Part shown: positions 28,482-36,612 of the stretch, piece by piece | Layout: each line of letters opens with the position of its first letter | How positions within the stretch are numbered: the stretch's first letter is position 1 | DNA from: Phenylobacterium hankyongense | GTDB taxonomy: Bacteria > Pseudomonadota > Alphaproteobacteria > Caulobacterales > Caulobacteraceae | Direction: 5' to 3' | DNA length: 64,000 nt | Assembly (NCBI RefSeq): GCF_003254505.1 | Contig: NZ_QFYP01000001.1 | Span: 1,968,001-2,032,000 of the forward strand | Made by a program: the position numbers and the translations under genes | The notes under the pieces: model-generated | Told to the model about the DNA's origin: nothing | What the model saw: only the letters and a program-made list of their open reading frames with translations | Database searches by the model: none

Positions 28482-29819
28482 ATGACCGACGTCGCCCGCG
28501 ACCCCGAGACGGTCGGCAGCGGACGCTATTCGCCGATCGCCATCCTGCTGCACTGGCTGATCGCCGCGGCCATCGTGCTGCAGATCGTGCTGTCCACGCG
28601 GATGGGCGGGCCCCGCACGCCGGAGGGCTTCGCGGTCACCCAGCTGCACAAGTCGATCGGGATCACCATCCTGCTGCTCAGCCTGGCGCGGCTGGGCTGG
28701 CGGCTGGTCAACCCGCCGCCGCCGATGCCGCTGACCATGGCGCGCTGGGAACGCGAGCTCGCCCGCGTCGTCCACGTCGGATTCTACGTGATCATGATTG
28801 GCATGCCGCTGACCGGCTGGATCATGGTCTCGGCCAGCCGCCTGAGCCTGCCGACCCTGCTGTACGGCGTCGTGCCCTGGCCCGACGTCCCGGGGATCGC
28901 CGACCTCGCGCCCGCCGCCAAGAAGACCTGGCACGACCTGGCCGAGAACGGCCACGGCCTGCTGGCGGACGTCACCTATGTGCTGCTGGGCCTGCACGTC
29001 GCGGGCGCGCTGAAGCACCAGCTGTTCAGCAAGGACGAGCCGGTGCTGGCGCGCATGGCGCCGGGCGCCAAGGCCGGCCGCTGGCTGGAGCCGCGTATCC
29101 TGGTGATCCTGGCCGTCTTCCTGGGGGTGGTCGCCTTCGGCAAGCTGGTGACCCCGCCGCATCCGGGCATGAAGCCGCCGCCGGCCTCGGTGTCGGCCGA
29201 TGGCCCTGCGCAGGAGCCGGTGGAGGCCCAGGCGCCCGCCGCGCCGGCCAACCAAGACACCGCAACGCCCACTCCGGCCGCCGCCCCGGCTCCCGCGGCG
29301 CCGGCGTCCGCCGCCGACACTGCCCCGGTCCGGTGGAAGGTCGCGCCGGGCTCGACGCTGGGCTTTTCCACCACCTGGGGCGGGGAGCCGGTGCAGGGCC
29401 GCTTCGACAGCTGGACCGCCGACATCCTGTTCAGCCCCGACGCCCTCGACCGCTCCAAGGTGAGCGTCAGCATCGACATGGGCTCGGCCAAGACCGGCGA
29501 CGCCCAGCGCGACGCCTCGCTGCCCTCCACCGACTGGTTCGACGCCGCGACCCACCCCAAGGCGGTGTTCACCGCCACGAAATTCGAGAAGACCGGCCCG
29601 GACCGTTACGTGGCGCGCGGCACGCTCAGCCTGCGCGGCGTGAGCAAGCCGCAGAGCCTGCCCTTCACCCTGCGGATCACCGGCGACAAGGCGCGGGTCA
29701 GCGGGACCGCCAGCTTCGACCGGACGGCGTTCGGGGTCGGGCAGGGGGAGTTCGCCGCCACCGACCAGATCCCGGGCAAGGTGAGCGTGCGCGTCGACCT
29801 GCAGGCCACGCGCCAGTAG
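28482..29819 (+). CDS. cytochrome b561-YceI fusion protein
   Basis: A 445-residue inner-membrane protein. Residues 1-190 are a cytochrome b561 domain with four helices and the expected heme-ligand histidines: LLHWLIAA, LHKSIGI, VVHVGFYV and LGLHVAGALKH. A fifth helix (about 207-224) leads to a Pro/Ala-rich linker (about 228-285), and residues about 286-445 are a complete YceI domain (ending KVSVRVDLQAT), placed in the periplasm. The fusion suggests electron delivery from quinol to whatever isoprenoid-like ligand the YceI domain holds; that is inference. It follows the free yceI gene by 18 bp. Confidence 0.92.
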   Translation: MTDVARDPETVGSGRYSPIAILLHWLIAAAIVLQIVLSTRMGGPRTPEGFAVTQLHKSIGITILLLSLARLGWRLVNPPPPMPLTMARWERELARVVHVGFYVIMIGMPLTGWIMVSASRLSLPTLLYGVVPWPDVPGIADLAPAAKKTWHDLAENGHGLLADVTYVLLGLHVAGALKHQLFSKDEPVLARMAPGAKAGRWLEPRILVILAVFLGVVAFGKLVTPPHPGMKPPPASVSADGPAQEPVEAQAPAAPANQDTATPTPAAAPAPAAPASAADTAPVRWKVAPGSTLGFSTTWGGEPVQGRFDSWTADILFSPDALDRSKVSVSIDMGSAKTGDAQRDASLPSTDWFDAATHPKAVFTATKFEKTGPDRYVARGTLSLRGVSKPQSLPFTLRITGDKARVSGTASFDRTAFGVGQGEFAATDQIPGKVSVRVDLQATRQ

Positions 29820-29885
29820 CGGGGCCTCATTGACAGGCCGCCCGAGGACTCCGACCCTTGTGAGAGGTCAATCCTGGGGGATGCG

Positions 29886-30632
29886 ATGAGAACCTTTCTG
29901 CTGGCGGCGAGCCTGGGCGCGCTCTGGGTCGCAGCAGCGACCGCCGCGACGACGACCAAGCCTTATCTCGCGGCGGCGATCGCCGATCCGGGACGTGCGG
30001 CGGACCGCGACATCGACGTCCGCCGCCACCCCGCGGAGCTGATCGCCTTCGCCGGCGTCAAGCCGGGCGACCGGGTCGTCGACCTGATCCCGGGCAGCGG
30101 CTACTTCACCCGCATCTTCGCCAAGGTCGTGGGTCCGAAGGGCCACGTCTACATGATCTGGCCGGACGAGTACGCCAAGGAGGCGCAGCCGGATCCGGAG
30201 AAGAACAAGGAGCTCGCCAAGGCCTACGGCAACGTCTCGGTGATCCAGCAGCCGGGCGCGGCCTTCGCCACGCCGCAGCCGGTGGACGTGGTGTTCACGG
30301 TCCAGAACTACCACGACTACCCCGACAAGTTCATGGGTCCGATCGACCCGATGGTCTTCAACCGCGCGGTCTACAAGGCCCTGAAGCCCGGCGGCGTGTT
30401 CCTGATCGTCGACCATGCGGCGGAGGCGGGCTCGGGGATGCGCGACACCGAGACCCTGCACCGGATCGACCCGGCGATCGTCAAGGCCCAGGTGACCAAG
30501 GCCGGCTTCGTCTTCGAGGGCGAGAGCGGCGTGCTGCGCAATCCGGCCGACGACCACAAGCTGAAGGTGTTCGACAAGACCATCCGCGGCCACACCGACC
30601 AGTTCGTCTACAAGTTCCGCAAGCCGAAGTAG
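29886..30632 (+). CDS. exported class I methyltransferase-like protein
   Basis: A 248-residue protein with a clear signal peptide (MRTFLLAASLGALWVAAATA) followed by a Rossmann-type SAM methyltransferase domain: motif I DRVVDLIPGSGYFTRIFAK, a motif IV-like VFTVQNYHDY and a post-motif KPGGVFLIVDH. Exported methyltransferase-like proteins of this type are common in alphaproteobacteria, but SAM is not known to be available in the periplasm, so the activity is uncertain. It may bind another nucleotide or fold before export. GGGGG lies upstream of ATG 29886. It is 66 bp after the b561-YceI gene and 13 bp before the threonylcarbamoyl-AMP synthase gene. Confidence 0.85.
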   Translation: MRTFLLAASLGALWVAAATAATTTKPYLAAAIADPGRAADRDIDVRRHPAELIAFAGVKPGDRVVDLIPGSGYFTRIFAKVVGPKGHVYMIWPDEYAKEAQPDPEKNKELAKAYGNVSVIQQPGAAFATPQPVDVVFTVQNYHDYPDKFMGPIDPMVFNRAVYKALKPGGVFLIVDHAAEAGSGMRDTETLHRIDPAIVKAQVTKAGFVFEGESGVLRNPADDHKLKVFDKTIRGHTDQFVYKFRKPK

Positions 30633-30645
30633 GCGCAGGGCCGGC

Positions 30646-31596
30646 GTGGGTGTTACCACCCGCCGCGTGGACGATCCGAAGACACAGAGCGATGTGGCCC
30701 GCGCCGCGGCGGCGCTGAGGGCCGGCGGCCTGGTGCTGTTGCCGACCGAGACCGTCTACGGCCTGGCCGCGGACGCCGCCGACGCCCGCGCGGTGGCGGC
30801 GGTCTACGCGGCCAAGGGCCGGCCGAGCTTCAACCCGCTGATCGCCCACGTGGCCGATGTGGCCGCCGCCCGGCGGATCGCCCGCTTCGACGAGCGCGCC
30901 GAGCGGCTGGCGGCGCGGTTCTGGCCGGGACCGCTGACCCTGGTGCTGCCGGTGGCCGATACGGAGGCGGTGAGCGACCTGGCGCGGGCCGGGCTGGACA
31001 CCGTCGCCGTACGCGCGCCGGCCCATCCGCTGGCGCATGCGCTGCTGCAGGCGTTCGGCGGGCCGGTGGTGGCGCCCTCGGCCAACCGCTCCGGCCGGCC
31101 CAGTCCCACGACCTTCGCCGATGCGGTGGAGGAAACCGGCGCGGCCGCGGCCGTGGCCCTCGACGGCGGGCCCTGCCGGATCGGGCTGGAATCCACCGTC
31201 GTCGCCCTGCTGGACGAGGCGCGGCTGCTCAGGCCCGGGGCCATCACCCGCGCCGAGATCGAGGCGCTGATCGGCCCGCTGGCGGAGGCCGAGGCGGACG
31301 CCAAGCGCTCGCCCGGCCGCCTGACCCGCCACTACGCGCCGCAATCGCCGGTGCGGCTGGAGGCGGAAGCCCCGCGACCGGGCGAGGCCTGGCTGGCGTT
31401 CGGGCCGGGCGCCGACGGCCCGTTCAATCTCAGCCCCACAGGCGACCTTCAGGAAGCCGCGGCCAACCTGTTCGCCTACCTGCGCGCCGCCGACCGCACC
31501 CGGCCGTCGGCCATCGCCGTGGCCCCGATCCCCGATGTCGGCCTGGGTGAGGCCATCAACGACCGCCTGCGCCGCGCCGCGGGCTTTGTCGGCTAG
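30646..31596 (+). CDS. tsaC: L-threonylcarbamoyladenylate synthase (Sua5-type)
   Basis: Makes threonylcarbamoyl-AMP from threonine, bicarbonate and ATP for t6A37 modification of ANN-decoding tRNAs. The 316-residue product is the long Sua5 form: a catalytic YrdC domain (LLPTETVYGLAADA, SFNPLIAHV, ANRSGRPSPT) at about 10-205 and a C-terminal Sua5 domain after the linker SPGRLTRHYAPQSPV. The start is GTG at 30646 (MGVTTRRVDDPK); a second in-frame GTG at 30667 would also serve. A 16-bp perfect hairpin lies immediately downstream. Confidence 0.93.
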   Translation: MGVTTRRVDDPKTQSDVARAAAALRAGGLVLLPTETVYGLAADAADARAVAAVYAAKGRPSFNPLIAHVADVAAARRIARFDERAERLAARFWPGPLTLVLPVADTEAVSDLARAGLDTVAVRAPAHPLAHALLQAFGGPVVAPSANRSGRPSPTTFADAVEETGAAAAVALDGGPCRIGLESTVVALLDEARLLRPGAITRAEIEALIGPLAEAEADAKRSPGRLTRHYAPQSPVRLEAEAPRPGEAWLAFGPGADGPFNLSPTGDLQEAAANLFAYLRAADRTRPSAIAVAPIPDVGLGEAINDRLRRAAGFVG

Positions 31597-31598
31597 CT

Positions 31599-31636
31599 CG
31601 CTCCTCCCCCGTCCTCTTCGGGACGGGGGAGGAGCG
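31599..31636. terminator. 16-bp perfect hairpin after tsaC
   Basis: Arms 31599-31614 and 31621-31636 are perfectly complementary around the loop TCTTCG. No T-run follows, so termination is uncertain; the sequence (CTCCTCCCCC arm) is shared with the hairpin at 33091-33116, suggesting an interspersed palindromic repeat that may double as an mRNA end-stabiliser. Confidence 0.55.
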
Positions 31637-31671
31637 ATGACGGCAGACGGCATGGGCGCTACATTCCCGTC

Positions 31672-33081
31672 ATGACCGCGCCCGTTCCCGCCGATGTCCT
31701 CTCCCGCCTGAAGGCCGTGCTGGGCGCGGATGGCTGGAGCCAGGACCCGGAGCGGCTGGCGCCCAAGCTGGTCGAGTGGCGCGACCGCTGGGTGGGGGCG
31801 ACGCCGTTCCTGGCGCTGCCGAGGACCACGGCCGACGTCGCCGCGGTGGTGGGGATCTGCTTCGAGGCCGGTGTGGCGATCACCCCGCAGGGCGGTAACA
31901 CCGGCCTGGTCGGCGGCCAGATTCCGCAAGGCGAGGTGCTGCTCTCCACCGAGCGGATGCGAACGATCCGCGAGGTCGAGACCTTCGACGACGTGCTGGT
32001 GGCCGAGGCGGGCGTGACCCTGGCCGCGGTGCACGAGGCCGCCGCCGCGGTGAATCGCCGCTTCCCGCTGGGACTGGCCTCGGAGGGCTCGGCGACGGTC
32101 GGCGGGGTGGTGTCCACCAACGCCGGCGGTACCCAGGTGCTGCGCTACGGCATGGTGCGCAACCTGGTGCTGGGCCTGGAGGCGGTGCTGCCCAACGGCG
32201 AGGTCTGGAACGGGCTGAAGCATCTGCGCAAGGACAACACCGGCTATGACCTCAAGCAGCTGCTGATCGGCGCCGAGGGCACGCTGGGCGTGGTCACCGC
32301 CGCGGGGCTGAAGCTCTATCCGGTGATGGCCTCGCGGGCCGTGGCCATGGCCGGGGTCGAGAGCCCGGAGGCCGCCATCCGCCTGCTGGCGCGGGCCAAG
32401 GACGAGACCGGCGGGGCGGTGGAAGCCTTCGAGCTGATGGGCCGGCTGGGCGTGGAATTCGCGCTGAAGAACATCGCCGGCACCCGCGATCCGCTGGCCG
32501 AGCCGCATCCCTGGTACGTGCTGGCGGAATTCTCCTCCGGCGAGCCGGGCTCGGCCGAGGCCGCCATGGAGCGGTTCCTGGCGTCGGGGCTCGAAGCCGG
32601 GCTGATCCGCGACGCGGTGGTGGCCCAGACCGACGCCCAGGCCAAGGCGCTGTGGGCGATCCGCGAGAACCAGTCTCCGGCCCAGAAGCCGGAAGGGGCC
32701 ACCTGGAAGCACGACGTCTCGGTGCCGGTGAGCCAGGTTGCCGCCTTCCTCGCCGAGGCCACTGCGGCCATGCAGGCCTTCGCGCCCGGAGCGCGGGTCG
32801 CCGCCTTCGGCCACATGGGCGACGGCAACATCCACTACGACGTCCTGCGCCCCGACGGCGGCTCGGACGCCGAGCATTCCGCCAAGCGCAACGACGGCTC
32901 GCGTATCGTCCACGACATCGTGGCGAAGCTCGGCGGCTCGATCAGCGCCGAGCACGGCCTGGGCTCGATGAAGACCGCCGAGGCCGAGCGCTACAAGAGC
33001 CCGGTGGAGGTGCAGGCCCTGCGCGCCATCCGCCTGGCCCTCGACCCCAAGCGGATCATGAATCCGCGGGTGCTGTTCTGA
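31672..33081 (+). CDS. FAD-linked D-2-hydroxyacid dehydrogenase (GlcD/D2HGDH-like)
   Basis: A 469-residue flavoprotein of the GlcD/D-2-hydroxyglutarate dehydrogenase family. The N-terminal PCMH-type FAD domain shows VAITPQGGNTGLVGGQIP and GLASEGSATVGGVVSTNAGG; the C-terminal catalytic domain has the metal-binding FGHMGDGNIHYDV and the signature AEHGLGSMK. These enzymes oxidise D-lactate, D-2-hydroxyglutarate (a side product of SerA) or similar acids. The size and the absence of Fe-S motifs favour the D-2-hydroxyglutarate type. Start ATG 31672 lies 36 bp after the hairpin; no strong ribosome site is seen. Confidence 0.9.
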   Translation: MTAPVPADVLSRLKAVLGADGWSQDPERLAPKLVEWRDRWVGATPFLALPRTTADVAAVVGICFEAGVAITPQGGNTGLVGGQIPQGEVLLSTERMRTIREVETFDDVLVAEAGVTLAAVHEAAAAVNRRFPLGLASEGSATVGGVVSTNAGGTQVLRYGMVRNLVLGLEAVLPNGEVWNGLKHLRKDNTGYDLKQLLIGAEGTLGVVTAAGLKLYPVMASRAVAMAGVESPEAAIRLLARAKDETGGAVEAFELMGRLGVEFALKNIAGTRDPLAEPHPWYVLAEFSSGEPGSAEAAMERFLASGLEAGLIRDAVVAQTDAQAKALWAIRENQSPAQKPEGATWKHDVSVPVSQVAAFLAEATAAMQAFAPGARVAAFGHMGDGNIHYDVLRPDGGSDAEHSAKRNDGSRIVHDIVAKLGGSISAEHGLGSMKTAEAERYKSPVEVQALRAIRLALDPKRIMNPRVLF

Positions 33082-33090
33082 TGCCTTCTA

Positions 33091-33116
33091 TTCCTCCCCC
33101 GGAAACGGGGGAGGAA
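33091..33116. repeat. GAAA-loop hairpin with CCTCCCCC arm
   Basis: Arms 33091-33101 and 33106-33116 pair perfectly (11 bp) around GAAA. The arm shares TCCTCCCCCG with the hairpin at 31599-31636, so both look like members of one short palindromic repeat family placed just downstream of genes. No T-run follows. Confidence 0.6.
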
Positions 33117-33180
33117 GAAGAGCCCTCACCGGCTGTGGAAGGACTTGGCTTCCGAACCAAGTCGCGTCTAAGGAGCGCCG

Positions 33181-33978
33181 ATGCTGATCGTCCTCTCCCC
33201 GGCCAAGGCGCTCAACTTCACGGCCGCGCCGGACTCCGTGCCGGTGAGCACGCCGCAGCTGGTCGACCAGACCACCGAGCTCGCCAAGGTCACCAGGAAG
33301 CTGCGGGCGGCGGACCTGAAGCGGCTGATGTCGCTCTCCGACGCCCTGGCCACGCTCAACCGCGAGCGCTTCCAGGCCTTCGATCCGGCCTCGGAAGAGG
33401 GGCTGCAGGCGGCCTTCGCGTTCAACGGCGACGTCTATGCGGGCCTGCAGGCGCGGACCCTCGACAAGAAGGGCCTGGCCTGGGCGCAGGACCATATCCG
33501 CATCCTCTCCGGCCTCTACGGCGTGCTGCGCCCGCTGGACGCCATCCAGCCCTACCGGCTGGAGATGGGCGTGCGGCTGAAGACGCGGCGCGGGCAGAGC
33601 CTCTACGACTTCTGGGGCCCGCGGATCTCCCAGGCCCTGAACGAGGCGGCCATGGGCCACCGGGACAAGACGGTGGTGAACTGCGCCAGCGGCGAATACT
33701 TCGGCGCCGTCGACCGCCAGGCCCTGAAGCTGCCGGTGGTGAGCTGCCGCTTCCTGGAAGAGAAGGACGGCGAGGCGCGGATCATCTCCTTCTACGCGAA
33801 GAAGGCGCGCGGCCTGATGGCCCGCTACGCGATCGACAACCGGCTGGACAACGTCGAGGAGCTGAAGGCCTTCGACACCGCCGGCTACAACTTCGCGCCG
33901 TCGCTCTCCACCGACACCGAATTCACCTTCTCCCGACCGCAGCCGCCGCCCGTCGCCGCCGGCCGCAAGGACGCCTGA
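33181..33978 (+). CDS. yaaA: YaaA/DUF328 family peroxide stress protein
   Basis: A 265-residue member of the UPF0246 family. The opening MLIVLSPAKALNF and the middle DHIRILSGLYGVLRPLD, LYDFWG and VNCASGEYF are diagnostic. In E. coli YaaA lowers free iron during H2O2 stress and protects DNA, and the fold binds DNA; the chemistry remains unclear. Length is typical. GGAGCGCC precedes ATG 33181. The gene appears to be transcribed on its own. Confidence 0.94.
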   Translation: MLIVLSPAKALNFTAAPDSVPVSTPQLVDQTTELAKVTRKLRAADLKRLMSLSDALATLNRERFQAFDPASEEGLQAAFAFNGDVYAGLQARTLDKKGLAWAQDHIRILSGLYGVLRPLDAIQPYRLEMGVRLKTRRGQSLYDFWGPRISQALNEAAMGHRDKTVVNCASGEYFGAVDRQALKLPVVSCRFLEEKDGEARIISFYAKKARGLMARYAIDNRLDNVEELKAFDTAGYNFAPSLSTDTEFTFSRPQPPPVAAGRKDA

Positions 33979-34059
33979 GCGCCACGGCTTGACGCGGCCG
34001 GTTGAACCGGGGCTCTTCCTCTCCCAACACTTGTTTGAAAGAGAGAGGGAGGCGCGGTC

Positions 34060-34842
34060 ATGGCCTACAAGCCGTTCGACCTGACGGGCAAGGTGGCGCT
34101 GGTCACCGGCGGCAACGGCGGCATCGGCCTGGGCATGGCCGACGCCCTGGCGCAGGCCGGCGCGGACCTGGTGATCTGGGGCACCAACGAAGCCAAGAAC
34201 GCCGCCGCCGAGAGCCAGCTGAAGGCGCACGGCCGCCGGGTCCTGACCCGCAAGGTCGACGTCGCCGACGAGCAGGCGGTGATCGAGGCGATGCGCGCAG
34301 CGGTCGCCGAGATGGGCCGGCTGGACACCGTGATCGCCAACGCCGGGGTCGGCGGCGGCGCGCGCTCGTTCTCGGAGATGTCCACCGAGGTCTACCGGCG
34401 GGTGATGTCGGTGAACCTGGACGGGGTGTTCTTCACCTTCCGCGAAGCCTGCAGGCACATGGTCGAGCGCGCCGAGGCGGGCGACACCGGCGGCTCGCTG
34501 GTGGTCACGTCGTCCACCTCGGCCATCCACGGCGCGGCGCGCAACGAGGCCTATGGGGCGACCAAGGCGGCGGTGCTGTCGATGGTCCGCGCCATCGCCG
34601 TGGAGCACGCCCGCTATGGGGTCCGGGCGAACTCCGTCCTGCCGGGCTGGATCGCCACCGACATGACCGACGGGGCCCAGCACAACGACAAGTTCAACGA
34701 CCAGGTGATCAAGCGCGTGCCGTTCCGCCGCTGGGGCGAGCCGGAGGATTTCGGCGGGCTCGCGGTCTACCTGGCTTCCGACGCCTCGCGCTTCCACACC
34801 GGCGACAGCCTGGTGGTCGACGGCGGCTACACGATCTTCTGA
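34060..34842 (+). CDS. short-chain dehydrogenase/reductase
   Basis: A 260-residue classical SDR. The cofactor motif is VTGGNGGIGLGMA (TGxxxGIG), the NAG motif is IANAGVGGG, and the catalytic set is Ser in VVTSSTSA with Tyr and Lys in YGATKAA. A C-terminal GDSLVVDGGYTIF is typical of enzymes annotated as 3-oxoacyl-ACP reductase or glucose dehydrogenase-like. The Arg/Asn positions after the second strand (WGTNEAKN) do not settle NAD versus NADP. A strong GAGGGAGG ribosome site precedes ATG 34060. A nitronate monooxygenase-like gene follows after 77 bp and may share the transcript. Confidence 0.9.
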   Translation: MAYKPFDLTGKVALVTGGNGGIGLGMADALAQAGADLVIWGTNEAKNAAAESQLKAHGRRVLTRKVDVADEQAVIEAMRAAVAEMGRLDTVIANAGVGGGARSFSEMSTEVYRRVMSVNLDGVFFTFREACRHMVERAEAGDTGGSLVVTSSTSAIHGAARNEAYGATKAAVLSMVRAIAVEHARYGVRANSVLPGWIATDMTDGAQHNDKFNDQVIKRVPFRRWGEPEDFGGLAVYLASDASRFHTGDSLVVDGGYTIF

Positions 34843-34919
34843 CCGCGGGCGTCTGACGTCGGGTCACCGTTTGCATCGGCCCGGCGCTGGGCCATCGTGC
34901 GGAAAACGGGAGCACGTCC

Positions 34920-35903
34920 ATGACCCTGCACACCAAGCTCTGCGACCTGCTGGGCGTGACGCACCCGATCATGCTGGCCGGCATGGGCGGGGTCTCCTAC
35001 GCCGAACTGGCGGCGGCGGTGTCCAACGCCGGCGGCTATGGGGTGCTCGGCATGGCCGGCCGCTCCCCCGACTTCATCCGCGAGGAGATGCGCAAGGTCC
35101 GCGCCCTGACCGACAAGCCGTTCGGCGTCGACCTGCTGGCCGCCAGCCCCGAGAGCCTGACCGCCTCGGTGGAGATCATCATCGAGGAGGGGGCCTCGTC
35201 GTTCGTCGCCGGCCTCGGCGTGCCGATGCCGATCATGGAGAAGCTGAAGGCCGCCGGGCTGAAGGTGATGGTGGTCTGCGGGGCGGTGAAGCACGCGGTG
35301 AAGGCCGAGCAGGCCGGCTGCGACGCGGTGATCTGCCAGGGCGGAGAAGGCGGCGGCCACACCGGCCTGGTCGGCACCATGCCGCTGGTGGCCCAGGCGG
35401 TGGAGGCGGTGAAGATCCCGGTGGTGGCGGCCGGAGGCCTCTATGACGGCCGCGGCCTGGCGGCGGCGCTCAGCCTTGGCGCGGTGGGCGTCTGGATGGG
35501 CACCCGGTTCATCGCCAGCCGCGAGGCCCACGCCGGCCAGCTCTATCGCGACACCATCGTCGAGGCGACGGACGAGGACACGGTGCGCACCCGCAGCTAT
35601 TCCGGCAAGCCGATGCGGGTGAAGAAGAACCCCTACGTCGAGGACTGGGAAAGCCGGCCCGGCGACATCCAGCCCTTCCCGGCCCAGGCCATCCTCTCCA
35701 GCCGCGCCGGGGTGATGGGCGGCATCGGCGGCCAGACCGAGGGGCTGGACCCGGACAAGTCCTGCTTCGCCATGGGCCAGTCGGCGGGCGGCGTGCGCGA
35801 GGTGCTGCCGGCCGGCGAGATCGTGGCCCGGATCATGGCCGAGGCGGAGGCGGCGATCGACCGGGTGGCGGCGCTGCGCGAGCGCGCCACGGCGCCGGCC
35901 TAG
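34920..35903 (+). CDS. nitronate monooxygenase-like FMN enzyme
   Basis: A 327-residue TIM-barrel flavoprotein of the NMO/2-nitropropane dioxygenase family. Conserved segments are PIMLAGMGGVSYAELAAAVSNAGGYG at the start (in parts), the catalytic His in GGEGGGHTGLVGT, and the FMN phosphate-binding AAGGLYDGRGLAAALSLGA and GTRFIASREA. Members oxidise nitronates or, in the FabK branch, reduce enoyl-ACP; the sequence does not separate these with certainty. ATG 34920 is preceded by GGGAGCAC. Its TAG overlaps the stop of the convergent YbjN gene in CTAG. Confidence 0.88.
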   Translation: MTLHTKLCDLLGVTHPIMLAGMGGVSYAELAAAVSNAGGYGVLGMAGRSPDFIREEMRKVRALTDKPFGVDLLAASPESLTASVEIIIEEGASSFVAGLGVPMPIMEKLKAAGLKVMVVCGAVKHAVKAEQAGCDAVICQGGEGGGHTGLVGTMPLVAQAVEAVKIPVVAAGGLYDGRGLAAALSLGAVGVWMGTRFIASREAHAGQLYRDTIVEATDEDTVRTRSYSGKPMRVKKNPYVEDWESRPGDIQPFPAQAILSSRAGVMGGIGGQTEGLDPDKSCFAMGQSAGGVREVLPAGEIVARIMAEAEAAIDRVAALRERATAPA

Positions 35904-36484
35904 GGCGCCGAGGCGAGGTAGGCGTTCGGGTCCTTCAGGAACTCCCCGAACTCCGCGATGCAGCCCTGCCACGCGGCCAGCTGGGTGCGGGCGTGGTCGC
36001 GGCTGTCGTCGGCGAACAGCAGGGTCGAATAGACCACGTGCGGCTTGCCGCTGCGGTCCTGATAGGTCCGGCAGGTGGCGGAGGTCTGGCTGAAGGCGTT
36101 CAGCTGGGCGAAGGTCGGCGTGCCCGGACCCGACAGATGGTCGAACATCGCCGCCTTGCAGGCGCGGCCCTGCGGATCGCAGCCGAGGAACTGGATCGAG
36201 AAATCCGCCGCCACGGAAGTCACCGCCACCAGGACCGCGTCCTGATCCTTGCGTGGCGGCTGGGCCTTGGCGCCGGCCGCGGTCAGCAGCGCGGCCAGGC
36301 TGGCGGGATCGCGGATGTCGAAGGCGCCGGTGGACGCAGCGGGCTTCGGGCCGATAGCCGCCGGCTTGGCGGCAGCGGGCTTGGCGGCAGCGGGCTTGGC
36401 GGTCGCCGGCGCGGGCTTGGCGGGGGCCGCTCCCATGCAGAGGACGGCGGCGGCGATCAGGGCGAGGGTCTTGCGCAGCATCAT
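35900..36484 (-). CDS. secreted YbjN-domain protein with Ala/Lys/Pro repeats
   Basis: A 194-residue exported protein: signal peptide (MMLRKTLALIAAAVLCMGAA), a low-complexity KPAAAKPAAAKPAA segment (residues 21-50), then a YbjN-like domain (about 52-185) recognisable from FSIQFLGCDPQGRACKAAMF, AQLNAFSQTSATCRTYQD and the LLFADDSRDHARTQLAAW helix. YbjN-fold proteins resemble class I type III secretion chaperones and are of unknown function. Three cysteines in the domain could form disulfides in the periplasm. It is divergent from the SPFH gene with a 128-bp spacer containing a small palindrome. Confidence 0.8.
   Translation of the reverse strand: MMLRKTLALIAAAVLCMGAAPAKPAPATAKPAAAKPAAAKPAAIGPKPAASTGAFDIRDPASLAALLTAAGAKAQPPRKDQDAVLVAVTSVAADFSIQFLGCDPQGRACKAAMFDHLSGPGTPTFAQLNAFSQTSATCRTYQDRSGKPHVVYSTLLFADDSRDHARTQLAAWQGCIAEFGEFLKDPNAYLASAP
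36365..36394. repeat. two perfect 15-bp tandem units inside the YbjN gene
   Basis: The 15-bp unit CTTGGCGGCAGCGGG occurs twice in tandem (36365-36379, 36380-36394) with a degenerate third copy beyond. It encodes the PAAAK repeats on the minus strand and keeps frame, so changes in copy number would only lengthen or shorten the linker. Confidence 0.85.
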
Positions 36485-36557
36485 GCCGCCGTATCAGACC
36501 CAGGACCTGGGCGCGAGCATGGCGCTGGGCCCGTCCGAAGCGCCGCCGTCCGGTTTC

Positions 36558-36574
36558 CATAGCGTGCAGCTATG
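36558..36574. promoter_or_regulatory. inverted repeat CATAGC-N5-GCTATG in divergent spacer
   Basis: A perfect 6-bp inverted repeat with a 5-bp centre lies between the YbjN and SPFH genes, 38 bp before the latter's start. It has the form of a dimeric repressor site, but no regulator can be named and the arms are short; chance is possible. Confidence 0.3.
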
Positions 36575-36612
36575 CCGGTGATAAACTTGGGCGTGTCTGA
36601 TCGGAGGGCCCA

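Noticed and set aside
33989..34012. TTGACGC followed by CCGGTTGAACCGG before the SDR gene, considered as a promoter with operator
   Set aside because: No -10 element lies at 10-14 bp or at 16-18 bp; the small palindrome alone is not convincing.
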